NCBI GenBank assembly: GCA_017442225.1
Contig: JAFSAR010000003.1
Location: forward strand, 1 to 64,000
Reading direction: 5' to 3'
DNA: 64,000 nt
DNA from: Clostridia bacterium
Lineage (GTDB): Bacteria > Bacillota > Clostridia > Oscillospirales > Acutalibacteraceae
The notes beneath the pieces are model-generated. The model had not been told where the DNA came from. It saw only the letters and a list, made by a program, of their open reading frames with translations, and did no database searches. Shown here in pieces: positions 1 to 7,679 of the stretch (position 1 is the first letter of the stretch; each line of letters begins with the position of its first letter). A program made the position numbers and the translations under genes.

Positions 1-1121
1 CCTTCTGCCTGGTAGCCTACAAACAGTATAATATTGTTTTCTTTCCACAGATTATGCTTTAGATGATGACGGATACGACCGGCTTCACACATTCCGCTGG
101 CAGAGATGATTACCTTTGGCTCATTGTTGAAATTGATCTGCTTGGATTCCTCCGAGGTCATTGACATACGGATATCATCAAACCAAATCGGGTTGATACC
201 TTGCTTTATCAGTGCCAAGGTTTCCTCGTCAAAGCAGACGGGGTTGCATTGCATAAAGATTGCCGTTGCTTCTGCTGCAAGGGGGCTGTCAACGTAAACC
301 GGAAAATGTTCGTGTCCCTTTACAAGCCCGTGTTGCTTAATCTCACGGATAGCATACAGCATTTCCTGTGTGCGTCCTACGGCAAAAGAAGGGATAACAA
401 CGTTGCCACCACGGTCTAAAGCTCTTTGAATGTAACCTGCAAGCTCCGGAATTACATTACTGCGGTCGGCAGAATGCAGACGGTTTCCATAGGTGGATTC
501 GATAACTAAATAATCGGTTTCCTCCACCTGCTGAGGATCGCGGATGATACGCTGATTGGTATTGCCGACATCTCCACTGAAAACGATTTTTTTATGGACA
601 TCACCTTCGCTAAGCCACAACTCAATACAAGCCGACCCCAACAGATGCCCGATATCCGTAAAGCGGAGTTCAATTCCTTCGGCGGGATATATCGTTTCTC
701 CGTAATTGCATCTGCGGAATAAAGAAATGGCACCTATAGCATCCTGCATATCATAAACAGGCTCAAAGGTATCCAGTCCCGCACGCTCGGCTTTTCTGGA
801 ACGCCATTTCGCTTCGGATTCCTGAATGTGCGCAGAATCACGCAGCATAATGTTACAAAGATCGCAGGTTACGTCGGTAGCATAAATTTTGCCCTTAAAA
901 CCGTCCTTATAAAGCTTTGGCAGCATACCTGAATGATCAATGTGAGCGTGAGTCAGAAAAACCGCTTCAATTTGATTGGCAGGGATCGGTAAAGAAATGT
1001 TCTGAAAAACATCCTTACCTTGCTCCATACCGCAATCTACTAAGTAATATTTATTATTAACTTCCAAAAGAGTACAGCTTCCCGTTACTTCGTGGGTCGC
1101 TCCAATAAATTGTATTCTCAA
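1..1121 (-). CDS. beta-CASP metallo-beta-lactamase-fold hydrolase, C-terminus cut by window edge
   Basis: The reading frame opens with a TTG (MRIQFIGATHEVTGS) placed after a GGAGGTG ribosome binding site at 1128-1134 and runs off the left edge. Visible motifs are the metal-binding THAHIDHSG (HxHxDH), SGDVGN, ESTYGNR and a late SASGMCEAGRIRHHL segment, the order seen in beta-CASP RNA-processing nucleases and related MBL hydrolases (Ysh1/CPSF73-like family, COG1236 type). In the family these two-zinc enzymes cut RNA as endo- or exonucleases; the substrate here is unknown. It is transcribed away from mntP, and its promoter carries the GTTGA triple repeat described separately, so it probably belongs to the local two-component regulon. 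The cytoplasmic location is inferred from the lack of a signal peptide. Confidence 0.9.
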   Translation of the reverse strand, partial: MRIQFIGATHEVTGSCTLLEVNNKYYLVDCGMEQGKDVFQNISLPIPANQIEAVFLTHAHIDHSGMLPKLYKDGFKGKIYATDVTCDLCNIMLRDSAHIQESEAKWRSRKAERAGLDTFEPVYDMQDAIGAISLFRRCNYGETIYPAEGIELRFTDIGHLLGSACIELWLSEGDVHKKIVFSGDVGNTNQRIIRDPQQVEETDYLVIESTYGNRLHSADRSNVIPELAGYIQRALDRGGNVVIPSFAVGRTQEMLYAIREIKQHGLVKGHEHFPVYVDSPLAAEATAIFMQCNPVCFDEETLALIKQGINPIWFDDIRMSMTSEESKQINFNNEPKVIISASGMCEAGRIRHHLKHNLWKENNIILFVGYQAE

Positions 1122-1149
1122 TTACGACACCTCCAGTGTTCCTAATTAT

Positions 1150-1200
1150 ATTATACAATATAATGCGTGAATTACAACTCAAGTTCAACTGAGTCTCAAC
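1150..1200 (-). promoter_or_regulatory. Promoter with three tandem 11-base GTTGA units (hydrolase gene)
   Basis: Read on the minus strand, three contiguous 11-base units lie at 1190-1200 (GTTGAGACTCA), 1179-1189 (GTTGAACTTGA) and 1168-1178 (GTTGTAATTCA). They are followed after five bases by a -10 like TATATT (1157-1162), with a second TATAAT at 1150-1155. No good -35 is present, as expected for an activator-dependent promoter. An 11-base half-site period is typical of OmpR-family regulators. The same layout recurs at 2001-2033, 2038-2070 and 3912-3944. Confidence 0.7.
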
Positions 1201-1210
1201 AGTTGTTGAA

Positions 1211-1795
1211 TTAAAACCAACTCGTGATAAAGATTTCAAGACCGATGAAAATCAGAATCGCACCACCGAGGATACCGGCTTTATTTGCGAGCTTGGTTCC
1301 TGCCTTCTTTCCAATATCAAGACCTGCAAAGCAGATAAAGAAGGTCACGATACCGATCAGCAGGCAGGAAAGTAAGGCGTGCAGACAGTCATAATCGGAA
1401 ATGGTGAAACCGACAGATAGTGCATCGATTGAGGTGGCAACGCCTTGCACCAAAAGAGCCTTGAAGCCAACTGCGGGCTTGTCCTCGTCAGAATCCTTGT
1501 TTTTGATGCCCTCATAGAGCATCTTTCCGCCGATAAAGCCGAGTAAGCCGAGAGCAATCCAAGGGATACACTTTTCAAAGGCTTTGAAATACTGTGCGAC
1601 GGTGGATACGCAGATCCAACCGATAAATGGCATCGCAAACTGAAAGGCTGCGAATATGCCGGCAACGCCGCACATTCTTCCTTTTTTCATGTTCGGCTCA
1701 TTCAGTCCATTGGCAAGGGACACCGAAAAGGCATCCATAGCAAGTCCGATTCCAAGCAAGATGCTTGTATAAAAGAAATCGAAACTAAGGTTCAT
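1211..1795 (-). CDS. mntP: Manganese efflux pump MntP
   Basis: The 194-residue protein has about six hydrophobic segments and the MntP signature GLAMDAFSVSLANG (residues 17-30), with a second similar acidic motif ATSIDALSVGF in the second half, reflecting the internal duplication of the family (DUF204). MntP exports Mn2+ across the cytoplasmic membrane. The length matches the family norm of about 190. The ATG has a clear ribosome binding site (GGAGGAAG). It is preceded by a Mn-sensing yybP-ykoY riboswitch with its own terminator hairpin, which independently supports the call, and the leader promoter carries the GTTGA triple repeat. Confidence 0.95.
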   Translation of the reverse strand: MNLSFDFFYTSILLGIGLAMDAFSVSLANGLNEPNMKKGRMCGVAGIFAAFQFAMPFIGWICVSTVAQYFKAFEKCIPWIALGLLGFIGGKMLYEGIKNKDSDEDKPAVGFKALLVQGVATSIDALSVGFTISDYDCLHALLSCLLIGIVTFFICFAGLDIGKKAGTKLANKAGILGGAILIFIGLEIFITSWF

Positions 1796-1815
1796 TTACA
1801 CTTCCTCCGTTTTGA

Positions 1816-1853
1816 TAACAAAAATACCGAGCAAGCATAAAGCCATACTCGGT
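1816..1853 (-). terminator. Expression-platform terminator of the mntP riboswitch
   Basis: On the minus strand an inverted repeat (ACCGAGTATGGC at 1842-1853 against GCTTGCTCGGT at 1826-1836) is followed by a T-rich run (TATTTTTGTT), just upstream of the mntP ribosome binding site. It fits a transcription terminator that the riboswitch opens when manganese is high. Confidence 0.75.
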
Positions 1854-1864
1854 GTCAAAACAAG

Positions 1865-1985
1865 ATATAAAGACTCCACGTATCGCTTTAAGCTCTACGT
1901 GAGTCTCGCAAATTAAAACAAGCCAGGTCGAAACCAGTATGTTGACTTGTTACGCTGTGTGCGCTTGCTACTCCCTCACAACAAA
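1865..1985 (-). ncRNA. yybP-ykoY manganese riboswitch
   Basis: Reading the minus strand, the leader contains GAGGGAGTAGC near its 5' end (about 1970-1980), a GACCTGGC segment, and a later GCGAGACTCACGTAG stem that pairs with CTACGTGG-like bases, all typical of the yybP-ykoY class. It ends just before the terminator hairpin and mntP. This class senses Mn2+ and usually turns on exporters such as MntP. The predicted start of transcription (about 1983, from the -10 TATACT at 1990-1995) lies right at the start of the aptamer. Confidence 0.85.
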
Positions 1986-1989
1986 TAAC

Positions 1990-2033
1990 AGTATATTCGA
2001 CAAAATTCAACCCAAAATCAACTCAAGTTCAAC
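1990..2033 (-). promoter_or_regulatory. mntP leader promoter with three tandem GTTGA units
   Basis: Minus-strand units GTTGAACTTGA (2023-2033), GTTGATTTTGG (2012-2022) and GTTGAATTTTG (2001-2011) are contiguous with an exact 11-base period. A -10 TATACT lies five bases further (1990-1995). The array is back to back with the similar plus-strand array at 2038-2070, making a divergent control region for mntP and the two-component system. Confidence 0.7.
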
Positions 2034-2037
2034 AATA

Positions 2038-2076
2038 GTTGAAGTTCATTTGATGGTGAGTTGAAAAAAGTATAAT
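2038..2076 (+). promoter_or_regulatory. Two-component system promoter with three tandem GTTGA-type units
   Basis: Units GTTGAAGTTCA (2038-2048), TTTGATGGTGA (2049-2059) and GTTGAAAAAAG (2060-2070) run directly into TATAAT (2071-2076); a second possible -10, TAAAAT at 2076-2081, would restore the five-base gap seen at the other three sites. This suggests that the response regulator controls its own gene. Confidence 0.65.
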
Positions 2077-2124
2077 AAAATGATAAAATGTAAATATAAA
2101 CCTTAATTTTAAAGGATGAAGAAA

Positions 2125-2796
2125 ATGCTTAAAATATTAATTGCAGAGGATGACCACGAGCTCAGACGCTTGTTTGCTCACGTGCTCATTAAAAACGGAT
2201 ATACCGTAAAAGAGGTTGCCAACGGCAAAGAAGCTTTGGATGCTATCGATGCCGACTATTATGACCTTATCATTTCGGATGTTATGATGCCAATCGTGGA
2301 CGGCTATCAGCTTGTCCGAATGCTTCGGGATGCCGGTAACAATACACCCGTGCTGATGATAACCGCTAAAGATGCTTTTGACGATATGCGACTCGGTATT
2401 TTGTCCGGTGCCGATGACTATATGATAAAGCCGGTAAATGTGAATGAAATGGTGCTTCGTGTGCAGGCACTCCTTCGCCGCGCACAGATGATAAATGAGC
2501 GCAAGCAGACCATCGGTAACACCGTTTTGGAATGTGATACTTTCACCGTTACAACAAATAGTGAGGTTATATCTCTGCCTCAAAAAGAGTTTATGCTGCT
2601 TTATAAAATGGCATCCTACCCGGGACGTATATTTACCCGTCAGCAGCTGATGGACGACGTGTGGGGTTACGATACCGAAAGCGATTCTCATACGGTGGAC
2701 GTGCATATCGGCAGACTGCGTGACCGCTTCCGTGACAATCCCGATTTTAAGATTGTGACCATGCGCGGCGTAGGATATAAGGTGGTAAAGCTATGA
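2125..2796 (+). CDS. OmpR/PhoB-family response regulator
   Basis: An N-terminal receiver domain (LKILIAEDDHELRRL, phosphoacceptor Asp in LIISDVMMP, Lys in MIKPV) is followed by a winged-helix DNA-binding domain with LPQKEFMLLYKMA, DDVWGYD and DVHIGRLRDRF motifs of the OmpR family. I chose the ATG at 2125 because AAAGGA at 2111-2116 is its ribosome binding site; an ATG at 2116 lies inside that site. It overlaps the downstream sensor kinase by four bases (ATGA), so the two form a cognate pair. The regulator probably binds the GTTGA triple repeats found at four nearby promoters; this is inference from position and 11-base phasing. Confidence 0.95.
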   Translation: MLKILIAEDDHELRRLFAHVLIKNGYTVKEVANGKEALDAIDADYYDLIISDVMMPIVDGYQLVRMLRDAGNNTPVLMITAKDAFDDMRLGILSGADDYMIKPVNVNEMVLRVQALLRRAQMINERKQTIGNTVLECDTFTVTTNSEVISLPQKEFMLLYKMASYPGRIFTRQQLMDDVWGYDTESDSHTVDVHIGRLRDRFRDNPDFKIVTMRGVGYKVVKL

Positions 2797-3848
2797 AGGA
2801 GCATGAAAGATTTCAAAAGGTAAGAAAAGAAAAAATTAAATTTAGCCTGAGAACAAGAATGACGGTGCTCGTCGGTATCGTGGTTCTTTTCAGTATTCTC
2901 ATTTCGTTTGGTATTTCGAAATTGTTGGAATGGCTACTCCCGACCTCCACAAGCATTCCGCTGCTTATTCAATTAAACATTTTCAGTTTGGTTATCGCCA
3001 TTATTGCTACACATTTCTTGTCCAAAATGTTTTTTGACCCTATTAAAGAACTGCGATTGGGAATGCAAAAAATAGCGGATGGGAAATTTGATACCCGATT
3101 GGAAACCAAGTCTAATTCTGAAGAAATTCAGGAGCTCTTTGCCGGCTTTAATATGATGGCGGGAGAACTCGGGGCAACCGAAATTCTGCAAACCGACTTT
3201 GTTTCCAACGTTTCCCACGAATTCAAAACCCCCATCAATGCCATCGAAGGCTACACCATGCTTTTACAAAGCACAGAGAACATTGATGAAACAGAAAATG
3301 AATACATAGAAAAAATTCTATTTAATACCCGTCGGCTTTCTTCTCTTGTAAGTAACATTCTTCTGTTGTCAAAGCTTGAAAATCAGTCCATACAGACACA
3401 CCGTGAAAAGTATGCGTTGGATGAACAAATCCGAGAGGATATTTTGGCGTTAGAATCTTTGTGGGAGCCTAAAGATATTGAATTTGACGTAGATCTTGAT
3501 ACGGTGCGCTACTATGGCAATAAGAATGTCTTGCACCACGTATGGAGCAATTTGCTTAGCAATGCCATAAAATTCAGTCCAAACGGCGGCACCATTAAAA
3601 TGCGATTGTATAAAGAAAACGAACGAATCGTCTTTATAATTGAGGATAACGGCCCCGGTCTTTCTGAGGAAGCCAAGAAGCATTTATTTGATAAATTTTA
3701 TCAGGCAGACACCTCCCATAAGGAAGAAGGCAACGGACTTGGTCTCGCCCTTGTTAAAAATATCATATCCCTTTGTGACGGTGAAATATCCGCAGAAAAC
3801 ATTAAGTGCGGCGGTTGTCGGTTTACGGTGACGCTTCCCATAAACTAA
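2793..3848 (+). CDS. Sensor histidine kinase, membrane bound
   Basis: The 351-residue protein has two membrane segments (about residues 24-48 and 56-80) with only a very short external loop, a HAMP linker (DPIKELRLGMQKIADGKFDTRLE), a HisKA domain with phosphoacceptor His142 (NVSHEFKTPINAIEGY), and a HATPase domain with N box (WSNLLSNAIKFS), G1 (DNGPGL) and G2 (GNGLGLAL). The tiny sensory loop suggests that it senses the membrane itself or a partner protein, as in intramembrane-sensing kinases, which would suit a lipid regulon. It is translationally coupled to the response regulator and ends at a strong terminator. Confidence 0.95.
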   Translation: MKEHERFQKVRKEKIKFSLRTRMTVLVGIVVLFSILISFGISKLLEWLLPTSTSIPLLIQLNIFSLVIAIIATHFLSKMFFDPIKELRLGMQKIADGKFDTRLETKSNSEEIQELFAGFNMMAGELGATEILQTDFVSNVSHEFKTPINAIEGYTMLLQSTENIDETENEYIEKILFNTRRLSSLVSNILLLSKLENQSIQTHREKYALDEQIREDILALESLWEPKDIEFDVDLDTVRYYGNKNVLHHVWSNLLSNAIKFSPNGGTIKMRLYKENERIVFIIEDNGPGLSEEAKKHLFDKFYQADTSHKEEGNGLGLALVKNIISLCDGEISAENIKCGGCRFTVTLPIN

Positions 3849-3863
3849 ATAAATATACATAGT

Positions 3864-3903
3864 AAGAGGTATCGGTTCAATGGTGAGTCGATACCTCTTT
3901 TTT
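3864..3903 (+). terminator. Intrinsic terminator after the two-component operon
   Basis: AAGAGGTATCG (3864-3874) pairs with CGATACCTCTT (3889-3899) and is followed by a run of T. It closes the regulator-kinase transcript before the lipid operon promoter. Confidence 0.85.
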
Positions 3904-3911
3904 CAACAAAT

Positions 3912-3955
3912 GTTGACATACAGTTGAAGTTGAGTTGCAAAACGAATTTTATACT
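3912..3955 (+). promoter_or_regulatory. Lipid operon promoter with three tandem GTTGA units
   Basis: Units GTTGACATACA (3912-3922), GTTGAAGTTGA (3923-3933) and GTTGCAAAACG (3934-3944) have an exact 11-base period; five bases later lies TATACT (3950-3955). The geometry equals that of the hydrolase and mntP promoters, so the lipid operon is a likely target of the adjacent response regulator. Confidence 0.7.
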
Positions 3956-3991
3956 GTATTTGCAAAATGGTAAAAATGGGGGTTCGTTTAA

Positions 3992-4566
3992 GTGGTAAAG
4001 AACGGCACAGAGAATTATCAAAACAAAATCATCACCATACCGAATATACTATCATTCTTTCGGATTTGTTTAATACCGGTGATTGTATGGCTCTACAACG
4101 TAAAGCAAGATTATCTTTGGACACTTTTTATATTACTGTTATCTGCTGTCACCGATATTGTAGACGGTATTATTGCACGTAAGTGCAATATGATCAGTGA
4201 CTTCGGCAAAGCGTTTGACCCCGTTGCCGATAAACTGACACAAATGGCAATGCTCTTTTGCCTTGTATCACGCTTTCCGTATATGATGATTCCATTGTGC
4301 TTCTTGTGGTTAAAGAAGTGTTTACGGGAATCACTGCGCTGATTACTATTAAGAGAACAAACACCGTCAAGGGTGCGGTATGGCACGGAAAGCTCACAAC
4401 GGTAGTGCTCTATTCGATGATGGCTATCCACCTGCTTTGGTACAACATTCCACATACCGTTTCATTGATTTTGGTTGGTATTTGTATCAGCATTATGCTG
4501 ATGTCCTTTATTTTGTATGCGATTCAGAACATCAAGGCAATCAAGCATAAAACCTTTGAAGAATAA
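3992..4566 (+). pseudogene. CDP-alcohol phosphatidyltransferase, single frameshift
   Basis: Read from a GTG after GGGGG (3978-3982), the protein starts MVKNGTENYQNKIITIPNIL and carries the family motif (TDIVDGIIARK, then DFGKAFDPVADK). Near 4297 the frame breaks: one base appears missing in TTGTG, and the other frame continues with LLVVKEVFTGITALI, WHGKLTTVVLYSMMAIH to 4566. The intact relative at 56261-56839 aligns along the whole length and shows where the shift lies. The family joins a CDP-activated lipid to an alcohol such as glycerol phosphate, in the membrane. It is either a recent pseudogene or a sequencing/assembly error; a rejoined protein would be about 191 residues. It is the first gene of the lipid operon. 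Confidence 0.85.
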
Positions 4567-4590
4567 TGGTTCTTTTGGGGAGGTGCCGAT

Positions 4591-5313
4591 TTGAATAAAA
4601 AAGAAAAAATTGCTCGGCTGATTTGTGTTTTGCTTTGCGAGACTTTTGCAGTAATCACCATTATTATGATGATTGTCAGCAAACAATATGACAGGCTCTT
4701 ACTTGCGTTTGCGACGCCTTTTATCATACTGGCACCTAAAACTTTAGAATGGATTTTCCACTGTAAGATCAGCTTGCCAGTGTACTTGTTCGGACTTTTT
4801 TACGCTATAGGCCCGATGCTCGGACAGTGCCACAACCTGTATTACACGGTTTCTTGGTGGGATAAGATGCTTCATATCAGCGGCGGCGTAATGTTTGCTT
4901 TCTTGGGACTGTTTCTCTTTGAAAAGTACGTTGGAAAAGATAATAAGAAAACTATAATGACAGCCATTTTTGCACTGTGCTTTTCAATGGCAATCGCTGT
5001 GTTATGGGAATTCTGCGAATTCGGTGCCGATACCTTTTTAGGTATGGATATGCAGGATGATACGGTGATTACACACATCAACTCCTATCTTCTGAATGAA
5101 GGTGTGGGAGTTGCAGGCTCGATAGAAAATATTGAAGAAGTTATTGTGAACGGTCAGGTGCTCCCTGTAAAAGGTTACATAGATATCGGACTTACCGATA
5201 CCATATTAGATATGCTGCTTGAAACGATGGGCGCCCTTGTCGTTGCAATTATTTATATTGCCTCTAAAGGAAAATTCGCTGTATTTAAGAAAAAAGAAGA
5301 AGCAGGAACCTAA
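4591..5313 (+). CDS. Integral membrane protein, YjdF/DUF2238-like
   Basis: The TTG start follows GGGGAGGTG. The 240-residue protein has about six hydrophobic segments and a central conserved stretch WWDKMLHISGGVMFAFLG, then AVLWEFCEFGADTFLGMDMQ, and later DIGLTDTILDMLLETMGAL. This pattern resembles the YjdF/DUF2238 inner-membrane family, whose function is not known; I hold the family name with moderate confidence. An insert (residues about 150-195) between the conserved parts may be extracytoplasmic. Its place between a CDP-alcohol phosphotransferase and an acyltransferase-like gene suggests a role in lipid or envelope work, but the sequence shows no catalytic signature. Confidence 0.7.
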   Translation: MNKKEKIARLICVLLCETFAVITIIMMIVSKQYDRLLLAFATPFIILAPKTLEWIFHCKISLPVYLFGLFYAIGPMLGQCHNLYYTVSWWDKMLHISGGVMFAFLGLFLFEKYVGKDNKKTIMTAIFALCFSMAIAVLWEFCEFGADTFLGMDMQDDTVITHINSYLLNEGVGVAGSIENIEEVIVNGQVLPVKGYIDIGLTDTILDMLLETMGALVVAIIYIASKGKFAVFKKKEEAGT

Positions 5314-5337
5314 TAACCTGCGAATGAGGGGTAAGAT

Positions 5338-5844
5338 GTGAATTTTTGGAAATGCTTTTGGTTTTTGATTATAACGGGTGTGATTGCCTTTTTTGTAGGA
5401 AGGATACTTCCAAAGAAATGGTTTCGTGCCGATCTGTTTCCGTACCGCAGTTATAAGTTTGAACAAGACGGGCGGATCTACGATAAAATACATATCCGCA
5501 AATGGCAAAATAAACTGCCTAATATGAGCAAAATTCTGCCCTTTATGATGCCTGCCAAAAACCTTTCGGGAGATTATAAAAAGCGTTTGCCGCGTATGTT
5601 GCAGGAAACCTGTGTGGCAGAACTGATTCATACGCTGAATTGCTTTGTGGGGCTTTACTGCCTCAAATTATATCCTGGCGTTGGCGGCGTAGTTATCTTG
5701 ATTTTATACATAACACTTTTTAATTTGCCCTTTATCATTATTCAAAGATATAACCGCCCACGCCTTATGCGGCTGGCAAAACGAGTATATCAAAACGAAA
5801 TTGAAAATATGGAAAGGAGTGCAGGAGAAACGTGCGAGTGCTGA
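5338..5844 (+). CDS. CrtO-like acyltransferase-family membrane protein
   Basis: The protein (168 residues, GTG start after GAGGGGTAAG) has an N-terminal membrane segment, a conserved middle with KIHIRKWQNKLPNMSK and LPRMLQETCVAELIHTL, and a second hydrophobic stretch ending in LPFIIIQRYNRPRLMRLAKR. The ET..AEL and IQRYNRPRL motifs and the length match the glycosyl-4,4'-diaponeurosporenoate acyltransferase (CrtO) family of Firmicutes. No carotenoid genes are nearby, so the acceptor here is more likely a glycolipid made by the next gene, a diacylglycerol glycosyltransferase; that is inference. The gene overlaps the next one by 13 bases. Confidence 0.72.
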   Translation: MNFWKCFWFLIITGVIAFFVGRILPKKWFRADLFPYRSYKFEQDGRIYDKIHIRKWQNKLPNMSKILPFMMPAKNLSGDYKKRLPRMLQETCVAELIHTLNCFVGLYCLKLYPGVGGVVILILYITLFNLPFIIIQRYNRPRLMRLAKRVYQNEIENMERSAGETCEC

Positions 5845-6935
5845 TACTTAGCTGTAATACCGGTGAAGGACACAACTCCTGCGCCAAAGCAATAAAGGAA
5901 GTTTTTGATGTAAAGTGTGAAGCTTGTGTCACCGAAGATGCCTTGCGCTTTATTTCCGACAAAACCTCAAATTTTATATCTTGGGGACACACCTATGTCT
6001 ATCGTAATCTCCCGTGGCTTTTTAATTGGGGTTACGGCTTTACCGAGAATCATACAGGCGTTTTCAAGGAAAAGAACACGCTGTATAACTTCTTTGGCAA
6101 AGGCGCAGATGAACTTTATAATTTCATAGTTAGCGGAAATTACGATACGGTTATTTGCGTTCATCCCTTTGCAGCGCTTATGCTGACGGAGGTAAAACGG
6201 CGATATAAGTTGTCCATAAAGACCGCCTTTGTTGCCACCGACTATACCTGTAGTCCAAGTGTAAAGGACAGCGAATTAGATTATTATTTTATTCCCGATG
6301 AAAACCTAACAAGTGAGTTCGAAAGCACTAATATTCCAAAAGAAAAGATGATAGTATCCGGTATTCCTATCCGACAGATGTTCTATAGTAGCACCGAAAA
6401 GGAAACCGCCAAAGTCTCCAACAGTGTTCCTGCAAACTACAAGCATATCGTGATGATGTGCGGTAGTATGGGCTGTGGGCCCATTGAAAAATTGACCGGA
6501 CTGTTGACGGAAAAAGGAAAAGAAAAATTTACGCTCACCGTAGTTTGCGGAACAAATAACAAATTAAAACAAAGACTTGAAAAGAAATACGGCAGTCGCA
6601 AAAATTTGCAGGTCAAAGGCTTTGTAAAGGATATGTCGTGCCTTTTAGACAGTGCAGACCTGTATCTCACAAAAGCAGGCGGTATCAGCGTAAGCGAAGC
6701 CGCTGTCAAGAATTTGCCGATGATTTTTATCAATGCAGTGGCGGGCTGTGAAGAGTATAACAGTCATTTTTTTGCTGAATACGGTTGCTACTTAAAGGGA
6801 AATACGGCGGAGGAACTTGCTCATATCGTGCTTGAACTGTTAAAAGACGAGCCACGTTATAACAGAATAACCTTGGCAATGAGCAAAAGAAAATCCTTTA
6901 ATGCCGCCGAGAAGATTTATGATGCGCTGAGGTGA
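5832..6935 (+). CDS. GT28 diacylglycerol glycosyltransferase (MGDG-synthase / UgtP type)
   Basis: The N-terminus MRVLILSCNTGEGHNSCAKAI is the acceptor-side glycine motif of the MGDG synthase family, and the C-terminal half holds the nucleotide-sugar site (VMMCGSMGCGPIEKL, KGFVKDMSCLLDSADLYLTKAGGISVSEAAVKNLPMIF). Family members transfer glucose or galactose from UDP-sugar to diacylglycerol on the inner membrane face to make glycolipids. At 367 residues it has the usual length. The GTG start lies inside the end of the previous gene (13-base overlap) and its stop overlaps the plsC start, so translation is coupled. With PlsC, DagK and CdsA in the same operon, it draws on the same diacylglycerol pool. 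Confidence 0.9.
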   Translation: MRVLILSCNTGEGHNSCAKAIKEVFDVKCEACVTEDALRFISDKTSNFISWGHTYVYRNLPWLFNWGYGFTENHTGVFKEKNTLYNFFGKGADELYNFIVSGNYDTVICVHPFAALMLTEVKRRYKLSIKTAFVATDYTCSPSVKDSELDYYFIPDENLTSEFESTNIPKEKMIVSGIPIRQMFYSSTEKETAKVSNSVPANYKHIVMMCGSMGCGPIEKLTGLLTEKGKEKFTLTVVCGTNNKLKQRLEKKYGSRKNLQVKGFVKDMSCLLDSADLYLTKAGGISVSEAAVKNLPMIFINAVAGCEEYNSHFFAEYGCYLKGNTAEELAHIVLELLKDEPRYNRITLAMSKRKSFNAAEKIYDALR

Positions 6936-7675
6936 ATTTTGTGTTTCTCTTAAAACTTTTAGGAATTCTATTTGGATTATTTTTGTTATACGTTCTTTTT
7001 CTCCTCATTTGTTCTTTATTTATAAATCCCAAAAAGGAATATGAAAACCATAGCCGTTTTTACCGTACTCTTCTGAATGGTGCAACTGCCTTTGCTATGA
7101 AGATTATGCGCATCCGCATACATACAAGCGGTTTAGAAAAAGTTCCGCAGAACACAAGAAATCTTTTGTTTGTCAGCAATCACCGTTCTAATTTTGACCC
7201 GATTATCACTTGGCATATTTTCAAAAAGTGGCAACCGGCATTTGTGTCAAAGGCATCAAATTTTAAGATACCTATCTTCGGGCGGTTTATCCGTAAATGC
7301 TGTTTCATGGCGATTGACCGTGAGAACCCAAGAAATGCCTTAAAAACCATGCTCAAAGCCGCCGAGCTTCTGAAAAAAGGTGAAGTGTCCATCTGCATTT
7401 ATCCCGAAGGCACACGCAGTAAAGAATGTAAATTACTGCCGTTTCACAATGGTGTATTCAAGACCGCTCAAAAAGCGAATGCCGATATAGTTGTTCTTGC
7501 TGTATCAGGAACAGAACAAATTCACAAAAACTATCCGTTCCAGCATACCGACGTTTACCTTGATGTTTTAGAGGTTATCCCTGCGGAAACGGTAAAGGCA
7601 ACAAAAACAGACGCACTTGGCGAACGTATAAGAACAGATCTTGAAAATCATTTATTAAAAGCACAAGAGGTGTAA
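6932..7675 (+). CDS. plsC: 1-acyl-glycerol-3-phosphate acyltransferase
   Basis: One long N-terminal membrane segment (residues about 5-31) is followed by the acyltransferase domain with the HX4D motif NHRSNFDP (His84, Asp89) and the phosphate-binding IYPEGTRSK. These are the classic PlsC motifs for transfer of an acyl group to lysophosphatidic acid, giving phosphatidic acid. At 247 residues the length is normal. The GTG start overlaps the preceding stop by four bases (GTGA). An alternative is a more general lysophospholipid acyltransferase, because the family is broad. Confidence 0.92.
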   Translation: MNFVFLLKLLGILFGLFLLYVLFLLICSLFINPKKEYENHSRFYRTLLNGATAFAMKIMRIRIHTSGLEKVPQNTRNLLFVSNHRSNFDPIITWHIFKKWQPAFVSKASNFKIPIFGRFIRKCCFMAIDRENPRNALKTMLKAAELLKKGEVSICIYPEGTRSKECKLLPFHNGVFKTAQKANADIVVLAVSGTEQIHKNYPFQHTDVYLDVLEVIPAETVKATKTDALGERIRTDLENHLLKAQEV

Positions 7676-7679
7676 AATT

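Noticed and set aside
2137..2706. A 189-residue frame opposite the response regulator
   Set aside because: It is an antisense shadow of a clear OmpR-type gene, with no family likeness.
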